From: Microbulbifer salipaludis
GTDB lineage: Bacteria; Pseudomonadota; Gammaproteobacteria; Pseudomonadales; Cellvibrionaceae
Assembly (NCBI RefSeq): GCF_017303155.1
Contig: NZ_JAEKJR010000002.1
Span: forward strand, 868,001 to 932,000
Reading direction: 5' to 3'
Length of the DNA stretch: 64,000 nt
Below, piece by piece: positions 53,673-63,334 of this stretch. The notes beneath the pieces are model-generated. The model made no database searches and was not told where the DNA came from. It saw only the letters and a program-made list of their open reading frames with translations. Within the stretch, counting starts at the first letter, position 1, and each line of letters begins with the position of its first letter. Made by a program: the position numbers and the translations under genes.

Positions 53673-55028
53673 TTATTCGACGACGGCTGTGATTTCGCCT
53701 TCTGCCAGGCGCGCGCGAATTTTTTGCCCCGAAACGACATCGCTCGAGCGACGAACGACGTGTTTCTGCTCGGTTTGGACAATGGCGTAGCCGCGCTCCA
53801 GTACTGCCAGGGGACTGACACTGTTGAGTAGCTGGCTGGAGTGAGCCACCACTTCCCGCTTGTGCTGGAGCATGGCGCGCACGGATTTGTCGAGGCGCTG
53901 GGCTTGCTGATCCAGTCGGGTGTGCGCCTGGCTTAACCGGTGTCGGGGGTGTACCTGTGTGAGGGTGCGTGCAAACAGCTCCAGGCGCCGGGCGCTGGCC
54001 GCTGTGTGGCTGCGGATGGCGGCTCGCAGGCGTATTTCCAGATGGTCCAGCCGCTGCGCACGATTCTGCAATTGCTCGCGCGGGTGGCGGATGCGATTGC
54101 TGACTAGCTGGACATGCTGTCGCAGATGCCGCAGCTGTAACTTCAGCGCGCGGGTGAGGCGTCGCTCGATGTTCTCTACGTCATCACGCAGGGCGGCCGC
54201 ATTGGCGCTGGCAATCTCCGCCGCCGCCGATGGGGTTGGTGCGCGCACGTCCGCCACCAGGTCGGCGATGGTGGTATCGGTTTCATGGCCCACGGCAGAG
54301 ATCGTCGGAATAGGGCAGGCCGCCAGCGCTCGTGCAACCACTTCTTCGTTAAAGGACCAGAGATCCTCGAGTGAGCCACCGCCGCGGCCAACGATCAACA
54401 GGTCGTGCCGTTGCAGGCGACCGGCGAGGGCAATGGCATCCGCAATCTGCTGTGCTGCCCCTTGCCCTTGTACCGGCACCGGCAGCAGTTCGATCCTGGC
54501 CGCCGGGTAGCGGCGACCCAGCACCTGAATCATGTCGCGCACGGCGGCGCCGGTAGGGGAGGTGATGATGCCGATGGTGGCGGGCAGGTAGGGCAGGGGC
54601 TTTTTACGATCCAGGTCAAACAGGCCCTCGGCCTGCAGTTTGGCTTTGAGCATCTCCAGCTGGCGCATCAAGGCGCCAAACCCCGCTTCCTCCAGGTGCT
54701 CGATGATCAGCTGAAATTCGCCGCGGCCTTCGTACAGGCTGACACGGGCCCGCGCCAGCACCTCACGGCCGTTGCCGGGCTGAAACTGTACATTGCGGTT
54801 ACGGCCGCGGAACATGGCGCAGCGCACCTGGGCGCGGGCATCCTTGAGGGTGAAGTACCAATGGCCGGAGCTGGGGGCTGCGAAGTTGGATATCTCGCCA
54901 CCCACCCACAGTAGCGGGACGCTCCCCTCCAGTAGCTGCTTCACTTCCCGGTTCAGCTCGCTGACGCTCATGACCGGGCGGCCGTCGGTGGGGAGTGGAT
55001 TGGGCGTGCCGGGAGGTGTGCTGAGCAT
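53673..55028 (-). CDS. xseA: Exodeoxyribonuclease VII large subunit
   Basis: 451 residues. OB-fold N-domain (VWVxGEISNF-like LWVGGEISNFAAPSSGHWYF), catalytic core (IGIITSPTGAAVRDM, GRGGGSLEDLWSFNEE, SAVGHETD) and a helical C-terminus. With XseB degrades single-stranded DNA; xseB is not in the window. Start is chosen at ATG 55028; in-frame ATG at 55100 and 54972 are alternatives. Divergent from guaB. Confidence 0.93.
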   Translation of the reverse strand: MLSTPPGTPNPLPTDGRPVMSVSELNREVKQLLEGSVPLLWVGGEISNFAAPSSGHWYFTLKDARAQVRCAMFRGRNRNVQFQPGNGREVLARARVSLYEGRGEFQLIIEHLEEAGFGALMRQLEMLKAKLQAEGLFDLDRKKPLPYLPATIGIITSPTGAAVRDMIQVLGRRYPAARIELLPVPVQGQGAAQQIADAIALAGRLQRHDLLIVGRGGGSLEDLWSFNEEVVARALAACPIPTISAVGHETDTTIADLVADVRAPTPSAAAEIASANAAALRDDVENIERRLTRALKLQLRHLRQHVQLVSNRIRHPREQLQNRAQRLDHLEIRLRAAIRSHTAASARRLELFARTLTQVHPRHRLSQAHTRLDQQAQRLDKSVRAMLQHKREVVAHSSQLLNSVSPLAVLERGYAIVQTEQKHVVRRSSDVVSGQKIRARLAEGEITAVVE

Positions 55029-55118
55029 TTCGGTCTCTACTGCGCTTGATTGGGCGGCCAATATTGCAAGGATGGCCGCCGAGGTAAAGGGATTTGCCAT
55101 TCCCGTGCAAATAGTCTT

Positions 55119-55146
55119 TTGTTTCCGGAAAGGTTGCGGCTATAAT
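55119..55146 (+). promoter_or_regulatory. Sigma-70 promoter for guaBA
   Basis: TTGTTT (55119-55124) and a consensus TATAAT (55141-55146), 16-bp spacing, 43 bp before the guaB start. Confidence 0.75.
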
Positions 55147-55188
55147 CGCGCCGATACCCATTCCCGCTCCCTTGAGGTATGAGTGTCC

Positions 55189-56673
55189 ATGTCTGAATCT
55201 CTGCGTATAGCACGCGAAGCCCTCACTTTCGACGACGTCCTACTTGTGCCCGGTTATTCCGAGGTCACGGCCAAAGACGTTTCCCTGAAGACAAAACTGT
55301 CTCGTAACATCACCCTGAATATCCCGCTGGTTTCCGCCGCGATGGATACCGTGACCGAGTCGCGCCTGGCCATTGCTTTGGCCCAGGAAGGCGGTATCGG
55401 CATTATTCACAAGAGCATGAGCATTGAAGAGCAGGCGCTCGCGGTGCGTGCTGTGAAGAAATTTGAAGCAGGCGTTGTAAAAGACCCGATCACCATCGAG
55501 TCTGACGCCAGCGTACGCGAACTGATCGCGCTCACCAGTCACCACAACATCTCCGGCGTGCCGGTGATGGATAAGGGTAATCTGGTGGGGATCGTCACCA
55601 GCCGTGACGTGCGCTTCCAGACTAACCTGGATATCCCGGTGGCGCAGATCATGACCTCGAAAGAGCGTCTGGTGACCTGTGAGGAAGGTGCCGCACCGGA
55701 AATGGTGCGCGAGCTGTTGCACAAACACCGCATTGAGAAAGTGCTGGTGGTGAATGACAAACTCGAATTGCGCGGCCTGATTACCGTCAAGGATTACAAT
55801 AAGGCTGAGCAGTACCCCAACTCCTGTAAAGACAGCGACGGTCGCCTGCGTGTCGGCGCATCGGTGGGCACCAGCCCGGATACCGATGACCGTGTGGCGG
55901 CCTTGGTGGAAGCAGGCGTGGACGTGCTGGTAGTCGATACCGCCCACGGCCACAGCAAGAACGTGATTGACCGTGTACGTCGCATCAAGGAAATGCATCC
56001 GCAGGTGGATGTGATTGGCGGCAACATTGCTACCGGTGAAGCAGCCACGGCGCTGGTGGAAGCCGGTGCGGATGCCGTGAAAGTCGGTATTGGCCCCGGT
56101 TCCATTTGTACTACCCGTATCGTCACCGGTATCGGCGTGCCGCAAATTTCTGCGATCGCAGAAGTGGCCAAGGCCCTCGAAGGTACCGGCGTACCGCTGA
56201 TTGCCGACGGCGGTATCCGCTTCTCCGGGGACATCTCCAAGGCCATTGTGGCGGGAGCCTACTCGGTGATGATGGGCTCCATGCTCGCGGGTACGGAAGA
56301 AGCACCCGGTGAGGTGGAGTTGTACCAAGGGCGTACTTACAAGTCCTACCGTGGTATGGGCTCCCTCGGTGCCATGTCGCGCACCCAGGGTTCATCTGAT
56401 CGCTATTTCCAGGACGCGAGTAAAGGTGCTGAAAAGCTGGTGCCCGAAGGCATTGAAGGTCGTGTGCCTTACAAAGGCCCGATTTCGGTGATCGTGCACC
56501 AGATGATGGGTGGCCTGCGTTCCGCCATGGGCTACACCGGTAGCGTGGACATGGAGACCATGCGCACCAAGCCACAGTTTGTGCGGGTAACCGCCGCCGG
56601 CATGGGTGAGTCTCACGTACACGATGTGCAGATCACCAAGGAAGCGCCAAACTACCCGGTTGGCGGGCGCTAA
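55189..56673 (+). CDS. guaB: IMP dehydrogenase
   Basis: 494 residues. Oxidises IMP to XMP, the first step to GMP. Catalytic Cys307 in [12 protein letters not shown], the flap ([18 protein letters not shown]), and a two-CBS regulatory insertion (about 95-205). ATG 55189 is preferred; GTG 55183 is also in frame and nearer GAGG. Followed by guaA. Confidence 0.97.
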   Translation: MSESLRIAREALTFDDVLLVPGYSEVTAKDVSLKTKLSRNITLNIPLVSAAMDTVTESRLAIALAQEGGIGIIHKSMSIEEQALAVRAVKKFEAGVVKDPITIESDASVRELIALTSHHNISGVPVMDKGNLVGIVTSRDVRFQTNLDIPVAQIMTSKERLVTCEEGAAPEMVRELLHKHRIEKVLVVNDKLELRGLITVKDYNKAEQYPNSCKDSDGRLRVGASVGTSPDTDDRVAALVEAGVDVLVVDTAHGHSKNVIDRVRRIKEMHPQVDVIGGNIATGEAATALVEAGADAVKVGIGPGSICTTRIVTGIGVPQISAIAEVAKALEGTGVPLIADGGIRFSGDISKAIVAGAYSVMMGSMLAGTEEAPGEVELYQGRTYKSYRGMGSLGAMSRTQGSSDRYFQDASKGAEKLVPEGIEGRVPYKGPISVIVHQMMGGLRSAMGYTGSVDMETMRTKPQFVRVTAAGMGESHVHDVQITKEAPNYPVGGR

Positions 56674-56741
56674 CAGCCGCGCCAGAGACATCGTGCCCCG
56701 TCAGGGGCATTTAAAAACAGAAGTGCACTTTCAAGTGAACC

Positions 56742-56769
56742 GCAAACGGACCTCTCAGGGTCCGTTTGC
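56742..56769 (+). terminator. Perfect 11-bp hairpin between guaB and guaA
   Basis: GCAAACGGACC pairs with GGTCCGTTTGC over a 6-nt loop, ending 27 bp before the guaA ATG. There is no U-run directly after it, so partial termination, mRNA processing or an effect on guaA translation are all possible. Confidence 0.5.
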
Positions 56770-56796
56770 CGTTTATAAAACTGGTACGAGTAAGCC

Positions 56797-58374
56797 ATGA
56801 GCCAAGATATCCATTCCAGCCGAATTCTGATCCTCGACTTCGGTTCTCAGTACACCCAGCTGATTGCCCGCCGCGTGCGCGAACTGGGTGTGTTCTCCGA
56901 GATTCGCGCGTTCGACATGAGCGACGAGGAAATCCGCGAGTACAACCCGCAAGGCATCATCCTCGCCGGCGGCCCGGAGTCGGTGCCGGAAGAGGGCTCC
57001 CCGCGCGCCCCCGGGGCCGTTTTTGAGCTGGGCGTGCCGGTGCTGGGAATCTGTTACGGCATGCAGACCATGGCACACCAGCTGGGCGGTGCCGTGGAGG
57101 GCAGCGATGTGCGCGAGTTTGGCTACGCGCAGGTGAAAGTGGAAGGCCAGTCCGCGCTGCTGCACGACATCAGGGATCACCTGGACGACAGCGGCAGTGC
57201 GTTGCTGGATGTGTGGATGAGCCACGGCGATAAAGTGGTGAAAATGCCGGAAGGTTTTGAACTGATGGCCTCCACACCATCGTGCCCCATTGCCGGCATG
57301 TACCACGCGGAGAAAAATTTCTTTGGGGTGCAGTTCCACCCGGAAGTGACCCACACTCTGCAGGGCACCCGCATTTACGAGCACTTTGTGATCGAGCTGT
57401 GCGGCTGTGAAAAACTGTGGACCCCGGCCAATATCATTGAAGACTCCATCGCCAAAGTGCGCGCACAGGTGGGCGATGCCAAGGTGCTGCTCGGCCTGTC
57501 TGGTGGTGTCGACAGCTCTGTGGTGGCGGCCCTGCTGCACAAGGCCATCGGCGACCAGCTGACCTGCGTGTTTGTGGACAATGGCCTGCTGCGTAAGAAC
57601 GAAGGCGATCAGGTGATGCAGATGTTCGCCGACAACATGGGCGTCAAGGTCATTCGTTCCGATGCGGAAGAGGAATTCCTGTCCCGCCTGGCCGGTGTTG
57701 ATGAGCCGGAAGCCAAGCGCAAGATTATCGGCAATACCTTTATCGAAATCTTCGACAAGGAAGCGGCTGCGCTGAAAGACGTGCACTTCCTGGCGCAGGG
57801 CACCATCTATCCGGACGTAATCGAATCTGCCGCGGCCAAGACCGGCAAGGCGCATGTGATCAAGTCGCACCACAATGTGGGTGGCCTGCCGGAAGACATG
57901 AAGATGGAGCTGGTGGAGCCCCTGCGTGAACTCTTCAAAGATGAAGTGCGCAAGATCGGCCTGGAGCTGGGCCTTCCCTACGATATGGTCTACCGCCACC
58001 CGTTCCCCGGCCCGGGCCTGGGCGTGCGTATTCTTGGGGAAGTGAAAAAGGAGTACGCGGATATCCTGCGTGAGGCCGATGCCATCTTTATCGAAGAACT
58101 GCACAACGCAGACTGGTACCACAAGACCAGCCAGGCGTTTGTGGTATTCCTGCCGGTCAAGTCCGTGGGTGTGGTGGGCGATGGTCGCCGCTACGAATAC
58201 GTGGTGGCGCTGCGCGCGGTGGAAACCGTGGACTTCATGACCGCGCGTTGGGCACACCTGCCCTACGAGTTGATCGAGAAAGTATCCAACCGGATTATCA
58301 ACGAGATCGAGAACATCTCGCGGGTAGCGTACGACGTATCCAGCAAGCCCCCTGCCACCATTGAGTGGGAGTAA
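56797..58374 (+). CDS. guaA: GMP synthase (glutamine-hydrolysing)
   Basis: 525 residues. Class I glutaminase with Cys86 (GICYGMQ) and the [11 protein letters not shown]is/Glu pair; ATP-pyrophosphatase P-loop [17 protein letters not shown]-terminal dimerisation domain ending in TIEWE. Converts XMP to GMP. Second gene of guaBA, as in most gammaproteobacteria. Confidence 0.97.
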   Translation: MSQDIHSSRILILDFGSQYTQLIARRVRELGVFSEIRAFDMSDEEIREYNPQGIILAGGPESVPEEGSPRAPGAVFELGVPVLGICYGMQTMAHQLGGAVEGSDVREFGYAQVKVEGQSALLHDIRDHLDDSGSALLDVWMSHGDKVVKMPEGFELMASTPSCPIAGMYHAEKNFFGVQFHPEVTHTLQGTRIYEHFVIELCGCEKLWTPANIIEDSIAKVRAQVGDAKVLLGLSGGVDSSVVAALLHKAIGDQLTCVFVDNGLLRKNEGDQVMQMFADNMGVKVIRSDAEEEFLSRLAGVDEPEAKRKIIGNTFIEIFDKEAAALKDVHFLAQGTIYPDVIESAAAKTGKAHVIKSHHNVGGLPEDMKMELVEPLRELFKDEVRKIGLELGLPYDMVYRHPFPGPGLGVRILGEVKKEYADILREADAIFIEELHNADWYHKTSQAFVVFLPVKSVGVVGDGRRYEYVVALRAVETVDFMTARWAHLPYELIEKVSNRIINEIENISRVAYDVSSKPPATIEWE

Positions 58375-58397
58375 GGCAGGCGATACCTGAAGCAGTA

Positions 58398-59486
58398 TTA
58401 GCGCTCGGCACCCCGCGGTGCCGATAGCGCCTTCAGGTTTTCCAGTAACTTCTCCGCCCGCGCGATACTGGCCTGAAGGTCAAGGTTGTCCGGCGCGAGT
58501 GCACCTGCTTCGCGCCAGATATCGAGGGCCCGTTGGATTTCGCCCTGGGAGTAGAGTTCGTTGCCGCGCTGCAGCGCCGTTGTCACGCGGCTGGCCAGTT
58601 GTGCTTGAAACTCAAGCTGTAATGAACGCAATTGCGGGGGCTGGGGTGATCGTTGCTCCAGGGCCTCCAGATGTTGGCGGGCGCTGACCAGATCGCCTGC
58701 GTCCAGCGATTGTTCCAGTTCGGCAATGGGCAGCTTCTCTACTTTTTTGCGGGGGCGGTTTGCCGGGCGTGGTTTGGCGGGGCGGAGTTTTTGGCTGGTG
58801 AGGGCGAGGTCGCGGGTGATTTTTTCACGCACCTCGCTGGCAAGCGGAAGATCCTCGCCGTAAAGACCCTGTGCGACTTTTAATGCGCGTTGCGCCAGCG
58901 CGTAATCCTCCCGCGCCAGCGCGCGTTGGGCGTGTTCCTGTAGCGATTCTGCGGACGCCCGGCGTTTGCGGTTGAAATTCTTCAGTTCCAGCCAGTTGAG
59001 TACACCGGGTTCCTTGAGTTGCCGCAGGTGCTGGTAGGCCACGGTGTCTTTCAGCAGCTGCTCGCCTTTGTGTATCTCCAGCTCTGTGCGTACCCGCTCT
59101 TCCTGATGTTGCCGCCGCTCCACCTGTTGTTGCCGTGCCCTGTGCAATGCTCGGCTATCGGGGAGCAGATGTATCGCACTGTCGAGCGCCTGTTGCGCAT
59201 CGCGCCAATGGTTTTGCTGCTCGAGGCTACGTGCAGTAAGAATCACATCCCGTTCGAACTGCTGCAGGCGGCTGCTCAGCTGGGCGATCTGTTTTTGCTG
59301 AGCGGGAGTGTGCGCCGGCTGACCCTGCAGGTACGCGAGTTCGGATGCATTCTGACGCACCTGCTGGGCAGTATTGGGCGGGAAGCCAATGAGGGGCTGC
59401 TCTGATGGAATCAGGCTGCAGGACGGCTGTACCAGTAGTGCGGACAACAGTAAAAGTGGGGCAAGTGCCGAGCGGCCGTCACGCAT
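58398..59486 (-). CDS. TPR-like repeat lipoprotein, unknown function
   Basis: 362 residues. Lipobox LVQPSC gives a lipidated Cys at about 23; the rest is alpha-helical with TPR-like pairs (HWRDAQQALDSAIHLLPDSRALH, LYSQGEIQRALDIWREAGALAPDNLDL) and a basic central linker. Its ATG lies inside the 3' end of the adenylate cyclase gene (8-bp overlap), so it is made together with the cyclase; a partner or scaffold role is a reasonable guess. Confidence 0.72.
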   Translation of the reverse strand: MRDGRSALAPLLLLSALLVQPSCSLIPSEQPLIGFPPNTAQQVRQNASELAYLQGQPAHTPAQQKQIAQLSSRLQQFERDVILTARSLEQQNHWRDAQQALDSAIHLLPDSRALHRARQQQVERRQHQEERVRTELEIHKGEQLLKDTVAYQHLRQLKEPGVLNWLELKNFNRKRRASAESLQEHAQRALAREDYALAQRALKVAQGLYGEDLPLASEVREKITRDLALTSQKLRPAKPRPANRPRKKVEKLPIAELEQSLDAGDLVSARQHLEALEQRSPQPPQLRSLQLEFQAQLASRVTTALQRGNELYSQGEIQRALDIWREAGALAPDNLDLQASIARAEKLLENLKALSAPRGAER

Positions 59487-61017
59487 GATACACCGCGCGT
59501 TTTTTATCGTCCGCTTCCCGGCCATCCAGCAAGGTTTTCAGGTTGGTTTGCAGACGGGGCACCGCCTCAGCGTGAATGCCTTGCACGGAATAAATTTGAA
59601 CTGGACTCGACTTGCCGCGAATCGACAGGGTTTGTCCGGCCTGTGCAGAGATGCGTGGTTCCAGCATGGTAAGCAGTTGCTTGCGAATGATGATTTGCTC
59701 TGGCTCGGCCTCGCTGCACAGCCGCGAGGCAAGATTGACCGCATCGCCGACCACGGTGTACTCCATGCGGTCGTCGGAACCGAGGTTGCCAGCCAGCATG
59801 GCGCCGCTGTTGATGCCAATGCGAAAATGCACTTCCGGGCGGCCACTGGCGCGGCGCTGTTTGTTCAGTGTTGCGGCCAGCTGTTGAATCAATATAGCGC
59901 AACTCACCGCGTTAAATGCGTGGTCGCTGTCATCTTCCAGAACGCCGAACACGAGCATTGCGCAGTCGCCGATAAACTTGTCGACCACTCCGCCATACAG
60001 CGAGCAGGCGCGGGAAATATACGAAAAATATTCATTCAACAGCTCGGAGACCTGGCTCGGCTGCAGCTTTTCCGACATGGCGGTAAAGCCGGTGATATCC
60101 GCAAATAACACGGTGGCTTCAATGGGGCGGTCCACCAGGCGGACTTCATCCAGGTTGGCCAGCACCTTGTCGGCCACACTCTTGGATACATAGCGGGAGA
60201 AGACCCGTTCTACCTGGGATTTTTTCAGCAGGCCGGCAGCCATATTGTTGAAGCCTTCGAACAGATAGCCGAGTTCATCATTGCGCTGCTGATCGATGCG
60301 GGTGGCGAGGTCACCACGGCCGATGGCTTCGGTCGCTTCCATCAGATGGTGGATCGGTAGTGACAGGCGCCGGCTTAGCCAGTAGGCGAGCAGGGACGCC
60401 AGCAGGGTCATGGCCAGGATAGCGTAGACGATGGCTTCGCGGGCCCTGCGGGCGGCCTGGTCCATCTGCGATGCTGAGAGCGTGACCACCACCGAGCCGA
60501 CACGTACATCCTGGTAGGTAGCCGGGGCAATGAAACTGAGCATGCGCTCTGGTGGCTTACCCTGCGCTTGCTGAAACCAGGGTTGGGACACGACACCGGC
60601 GGGCCCGGAAGGGAGATGGCCGGAAGGGAAGTGAATCGCATCGGGCTGGAGCCCCGTGACCGACAGTAGCTGTCCGTCATGATCGTAAATCCCGGCACCC
60701 AGTACCTTTTCATCCTGCCCGAGATTGGTGGTCAGCATGCGCAGGTTCAAGCTGTTTTCAGACAGGATGGGTTCGCTGGCCAGCTTCGCCAGTTGCAACG
60801 CCATGGTGTTGCCGAAATCGTGTAGCTGGGTGCGTAGCAGGCGATTCTGGTTGTCGGCGATAAACAGGCCCAGACTTGTCATGCCGAGCACGAGCAACAG
60901 CGTCATCACCAGCGCGAGCTTGAACGCAATCGGCACGCGGCGAGGGCGCAGTCCCGTAAGGCGCACTTGTAGACCGCCAGCGATGCGCCGCAAGGTGGCT
61001 CTGGTCTTAGTGTTCAA
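59479..61017 (-). CDS. Membrane-bound class III adenylate cyclase with HAMP domain
   Basis: 512 residues. Two membrane helices (about 31-53 and 196-213) flank a periplasmic sensor of about 140 residues; HAMP (about 214-265) and a class III cyclase domain. Metal Asp307 (LFADITGFT) and Asp351 (FIGDCAMLVFG), substrate Lys347 and Asp425, and transition-state Asn428 and Arg432 are all present, so it should be active on ATP and make cAMP. Confidence 0.92.
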   Translation of the reverse strand: MNTKTRATLRRIAGGLQVRLTGLRPRRVPIAFKLALVMTLLLVLGMTSLGLFIADNQNRLLRTQLHDFGNTMALQLAKLASEPILSENSLNLRMLTTNLGQDEKVLGAGIYDHDGQLLSVTGLQPDAIHFPSGHLPSGPAGVVSQPWFQQAQGKPPERMLSFIAPATYQDVRVGSVVVTLSASQMDQAARRAREAIVYAILAMTLLASLLAYWLSRRLSLPIHHLMEATEAIGRGDLATRIDQQRNDELGYLFEGFNNMAAGLLKKSQVERVFSRYVSKSVADKVLANLDEVRLVDRPIEATVLFADITGFTAMSEKLQPSQVSELLNEYFSYISRACSLYGGVVDKFIGDCAMLVFGVLEDDSDHAFNAVSCAILIQQLAATLNKQRRASGRPEVHFRIGINSGAMLAGNLGSDDRMEYTVVGDAVNLASRLCSEAEPEQIIIRKQLLTMLEPRISAQAGQTLSIRGKSSPVQIYSVQGIHAEAVPRLQTNLKTLLDGREADDKKRAVYHA

Positions 61018-61444
61018 CGGGTGTGCTCTCCATGAATCGGTGGTCAGCTACATTCAGTTTCAGGGGGCGACACTATACCAGCTCTCGGTCGCTGGTATGA
61101 CAGGCTAAGCCGGTCGGCGGTTATTTTTTCGCCACACCCGGCTTTCCTTTTAGGCGTTTAGGCGTTCGCTCCACGCCACTTGAAACAGGTGAAAAGCCTG
61201 CGCCCGGCTGGTAGCATCCCCCGCCGTTGTGGCGGCGCCCGTGACTATCCATATATGGTCCAGATACGGTCCAGTTGTGGTGTCGCGCGGTCAATGACTC
61301 TACGGTATCGGCCGTTTGCCGATCTTTACCCTGAGTTGCTGTGGGTTCGGCGCAAAAGGCGGTGTCTTGCCGGGGGAATACTTTACTAAGTTGTTGATAA
61401 TGAGTATCGTTTGCCCTGTTTTTCAGGAACCGAAGAGAATATCT
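61018..61444. other. Divergent intergenic region of cyclase and iron operon
   Basis: 427 bp. Holds a tandem TTTAGGCG pair (about 61150) followed by a GGCGT/ACGCC hairpin, a GCCGCC-type GC-rich stem near 61220 and the Fur box at 61396. No convincing gene; one open frame on the minus strand looks like a translated repeat. Confidence 0.5.
61396..61414 (+). promoter_or_regulatory. Fur box
   Basis: GATAATGAGTATCGTTTGC matches the 19-bp Fur consensus GATAATGATAATCATTATC at 14 positions, with the first eight perfect, 30 bp before the iron operon start. Its GATAAT half can also serve as a -10 box, so Fur-Fe2+ would block RNA polymerase. Confidence 0.75.
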
Positions 61445-62263
61445 ATGCAACCTTCATCTCGTGTACGGAAACATCGTCATCTCGGGCTGGTACTGGGGCT
61501 GTGTGCGCTGCTCGGTGCCGCTCAGGTGTCCGCCAACGGCGCCATCGGCGACCACGTAAATGACCTGAAAGGGCACCTGAACCAGTATTCGGAAGAGGTG
61601 CGCTGGCTGATTGGCAAGTACGACGGTGTTGTGGACACCTACGAAGCCAAGGGCAAGAAAGCCACAAATACCCAGCAGCTGCTGGAATTCTGGGAAGAGG
61701 TGGACTTCCACTCGGCCATCGAAACCAATTATGTCCCGGTGTACGCCAATATCTGGCAGGGCATCTATGGCATCAAGCAGGCGATCGAAGCGGGCAAGCC
61801 GGTAGCGGAAGTACGCGCCGAGCAGGAAAAACTGAACAGTGCATTCTGGCAGGGCCTGGGTGCGGTGAAACTCGCAGCACAGTTTCAGGAAAAGGGCTTG
61901 CTGGCGAAAGTGCAGACCACCGAAGCCGAGCCCACGACTGCGCCGGAGACCCTGGACGACATCAAACATCGTCTCGATCGGGTTGTCGCGAAATATGCAG
62001 AACAATTGCCGGAAGCCGCCACCTCCCTCGTGCACGATACCTACCTGAACCGCTTTGAAGGTGTGGAAGGTGCGCTGATTGAGCAGGACGCGGCACTGGT
62101 TGAAGACCTGGAAAAAGATTTCAACGTGACGTTGCCGCAGGCGCTGGACGGCAAGACCAGCGTGGACGATGTGCGCAAGGTGGTTGAATCCATGCAGGTC
62201 AAACTGGATAAAGCCAAATCGCTTCTGCTGGAAGCCGAGAAAAAACGCAAGGACGTCTTCTAA
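61445..62263 (+). CDS. Exported helical protein of iron operon, resembling the periplasmic domain of FTR1 permeases
   Basis: 272 residues. Signal peptide ending VSANG (about 32), then a purely helical mature part with no Cys. The segment YLNRFEGVEGALIEQDAALVEDLE resembles the periplasmic helical domain fused to many FTR1-type iron permeases (YxxFEGxEG pattern), but there is no membrane permease portion. Preceded by a Fur box and followed by an iron ABC-binding protein gene (33 bp). Function unknown; periplasmic iron handling is inferred. Start at ATG 61445 is chosen for its signal peptide. Confidence 0.75.
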   Translation: MQPSSRVRKHRHLGLVLGLCALLGAAQVSANGAIGDHVNDLKGHLNQYSEEVRWLIGKYDGVVDTYEAKGKKATNTQQLLEFWEEVDFHSAIETNYVPVYANIWQGIYGIKQAIEAGKPVAEVRAEQEKLNSAFWQGLGAVKLAAQFQEKGLLAKVQTTEAEPTTAPETLDDIKHRLDRVVAKYAEQLPEAATSLVHDTYLNRFEGVEGALIEQDAALVEDLEKDFNVTLPQALDGKTSVDDVRKVVESMQVKLDKAKSLLLEAEKKRKDVF

Positions 62264-62296
62264 GTCCGTTCGAGAGCGTCACAGTAAGGACTATCA

Positions 62297-63334
62297 GTGC
62301 AGCGCAGAGCTTTTTTACACAACCTGGCGGCAGTTGGTGCAATCAGCTGTCTGCCAATGTCCATCCAGCGCAGCTTCGCGGCGCAAGCCGTGGCTGTTTC
62401 TGTTGAACAGTTGCCGAAGCTGGAAGGGGAGATCACCCTCTACCTCGGAAGGGGAGAGGGTGGCCTGTATGAAAATGTGCTTGAGGCCATTCGCAAGCGC
62501 AACCCGAAGCTGAATCTGAAGATTCGTCGCGGCGCAACGGCGGCGCTGGCAAACAGCATTGTGGCGGAGTCAAAGGCCGGGGTGAAACGCGCAGATGTGT
62601 TCTGGGCGGTGGATTCCGGCGCTATTGGCCTCATTAGTGACGCGGGGCTGGCGCGCCCGTTGCCGGCCGATCTGATCGCTCAGCTGAGGCCCGGCTTCCA
62701 ATACCCGCAGTGGGCACCGGTTACCGGCCGGGTGCGAACCCTGCCATACAACACCGACCGCCTGACCGCGGAGCAAATCCCGGACAGTGTCATGGCGCTG
62801 GCCGACAGTGACCTGTCCATTGGCTGGGCCCCCGCGTACGCTTCTTTTCAGTCGTTCGTTACCGCGATGCGCTTGCTGGAGGGTGACAAAGTCACCGCGG
62901 ACTGGCTGCGTGCGATCAAGGCGCGGGCAACCACCTATGCGGGCGAGCTTGGTGTGGTGATGGCGGTAGAGCGCGGTGAGGTGGATCTCGGGTTTGCCAA
63001 TCATTACTACACCCTGCGTTTGAAAAACGGCAAGCCCGATGCCAAGGTGGCGCTCGGCTTTACCAAGAACGATGCCGGCTGCCTGGTGAATGCGGGCGGG
63101 ATTCTGGCGCTGTCCGATGGTGACTTGCCGATCAACTTTATTCGCTACCTGCTCACCGAAGAAGTTCAGTCTTACCTGGCGAGCGAGGCTTACGAAATTC
63201 CCCTGGTGGAAGGCGCCAAGCCGCCGCAGGGCCTGCCGCCGCTGGATACCATATCCCCGCCGAAAATTGACCTTACGCAGTTGGCCGATCTGCGCCCCAC
63301 GCTGAATCTGATGCGTCGTGTCGGGGTGCTATGA
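62297..63334 (+). CDS. FbpA-like iron(III) ABC transporter substrate-binding protein
   Basis: 345 residues. GTG start at 62297 after TAAGGA. The N-terminus MQRRAFLHNLAAVG has the twin-arginine RRxFL motif, so export is probably by Tat. Mature part is a type-2 periplasmic binding fold with ADVFWAVDSGAIG and LPYNTDRLTAEQ segments of the FbpA/thiamine-binding class; the iron-binding tyrosines are only partly recognisable, so ligand is inferred from the Fur box. Stop overlaps the permease start (ATGA). Confidence 0.88.
   Translation: MQRRAFLHNLAAVGAISCLPMSIQRSFAAQAVAVSVEQLPKLEGEITLYLGRGEGGLYENVLEAIRKRNPKLNLKIRRGATAALANSIVAESKAGVKRADVFWAVDSGAIGLISDAGLARPLPADLIAQLRPGFQYPQWAPVTGRVRTLPYNTDRLTAEQIPDSVMALADSDLSIGWAPAYASFQSFVTAMRLLEGDKVTADWLRAIKARATTYAGELGVVMAVERGEVDLGFANHYYTLRLKNGKPDAKVALGFTKNDAGCLVNAGGILALSDGDLPINFIRYLLTEEVQSYLASEAYEIPLVEGAKPPQGLPPLDTISPPKIDLTQLADLRPTLNLMRRVGVL

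Noticed and set aside
56773..58257. Long 494-codon frame antisense to guaA
   Set aside because: Same reason: guaA is intact on the plus strand and the antisense translation is His/Gln-rich and motif-free.
61121..61450. 109-codon minus-strand frame upstream of the cyclase
   Set aside because: It covers the Fur box and hairpins of the divergent promoter region, has no family-like segment and reads like a translated repeat.
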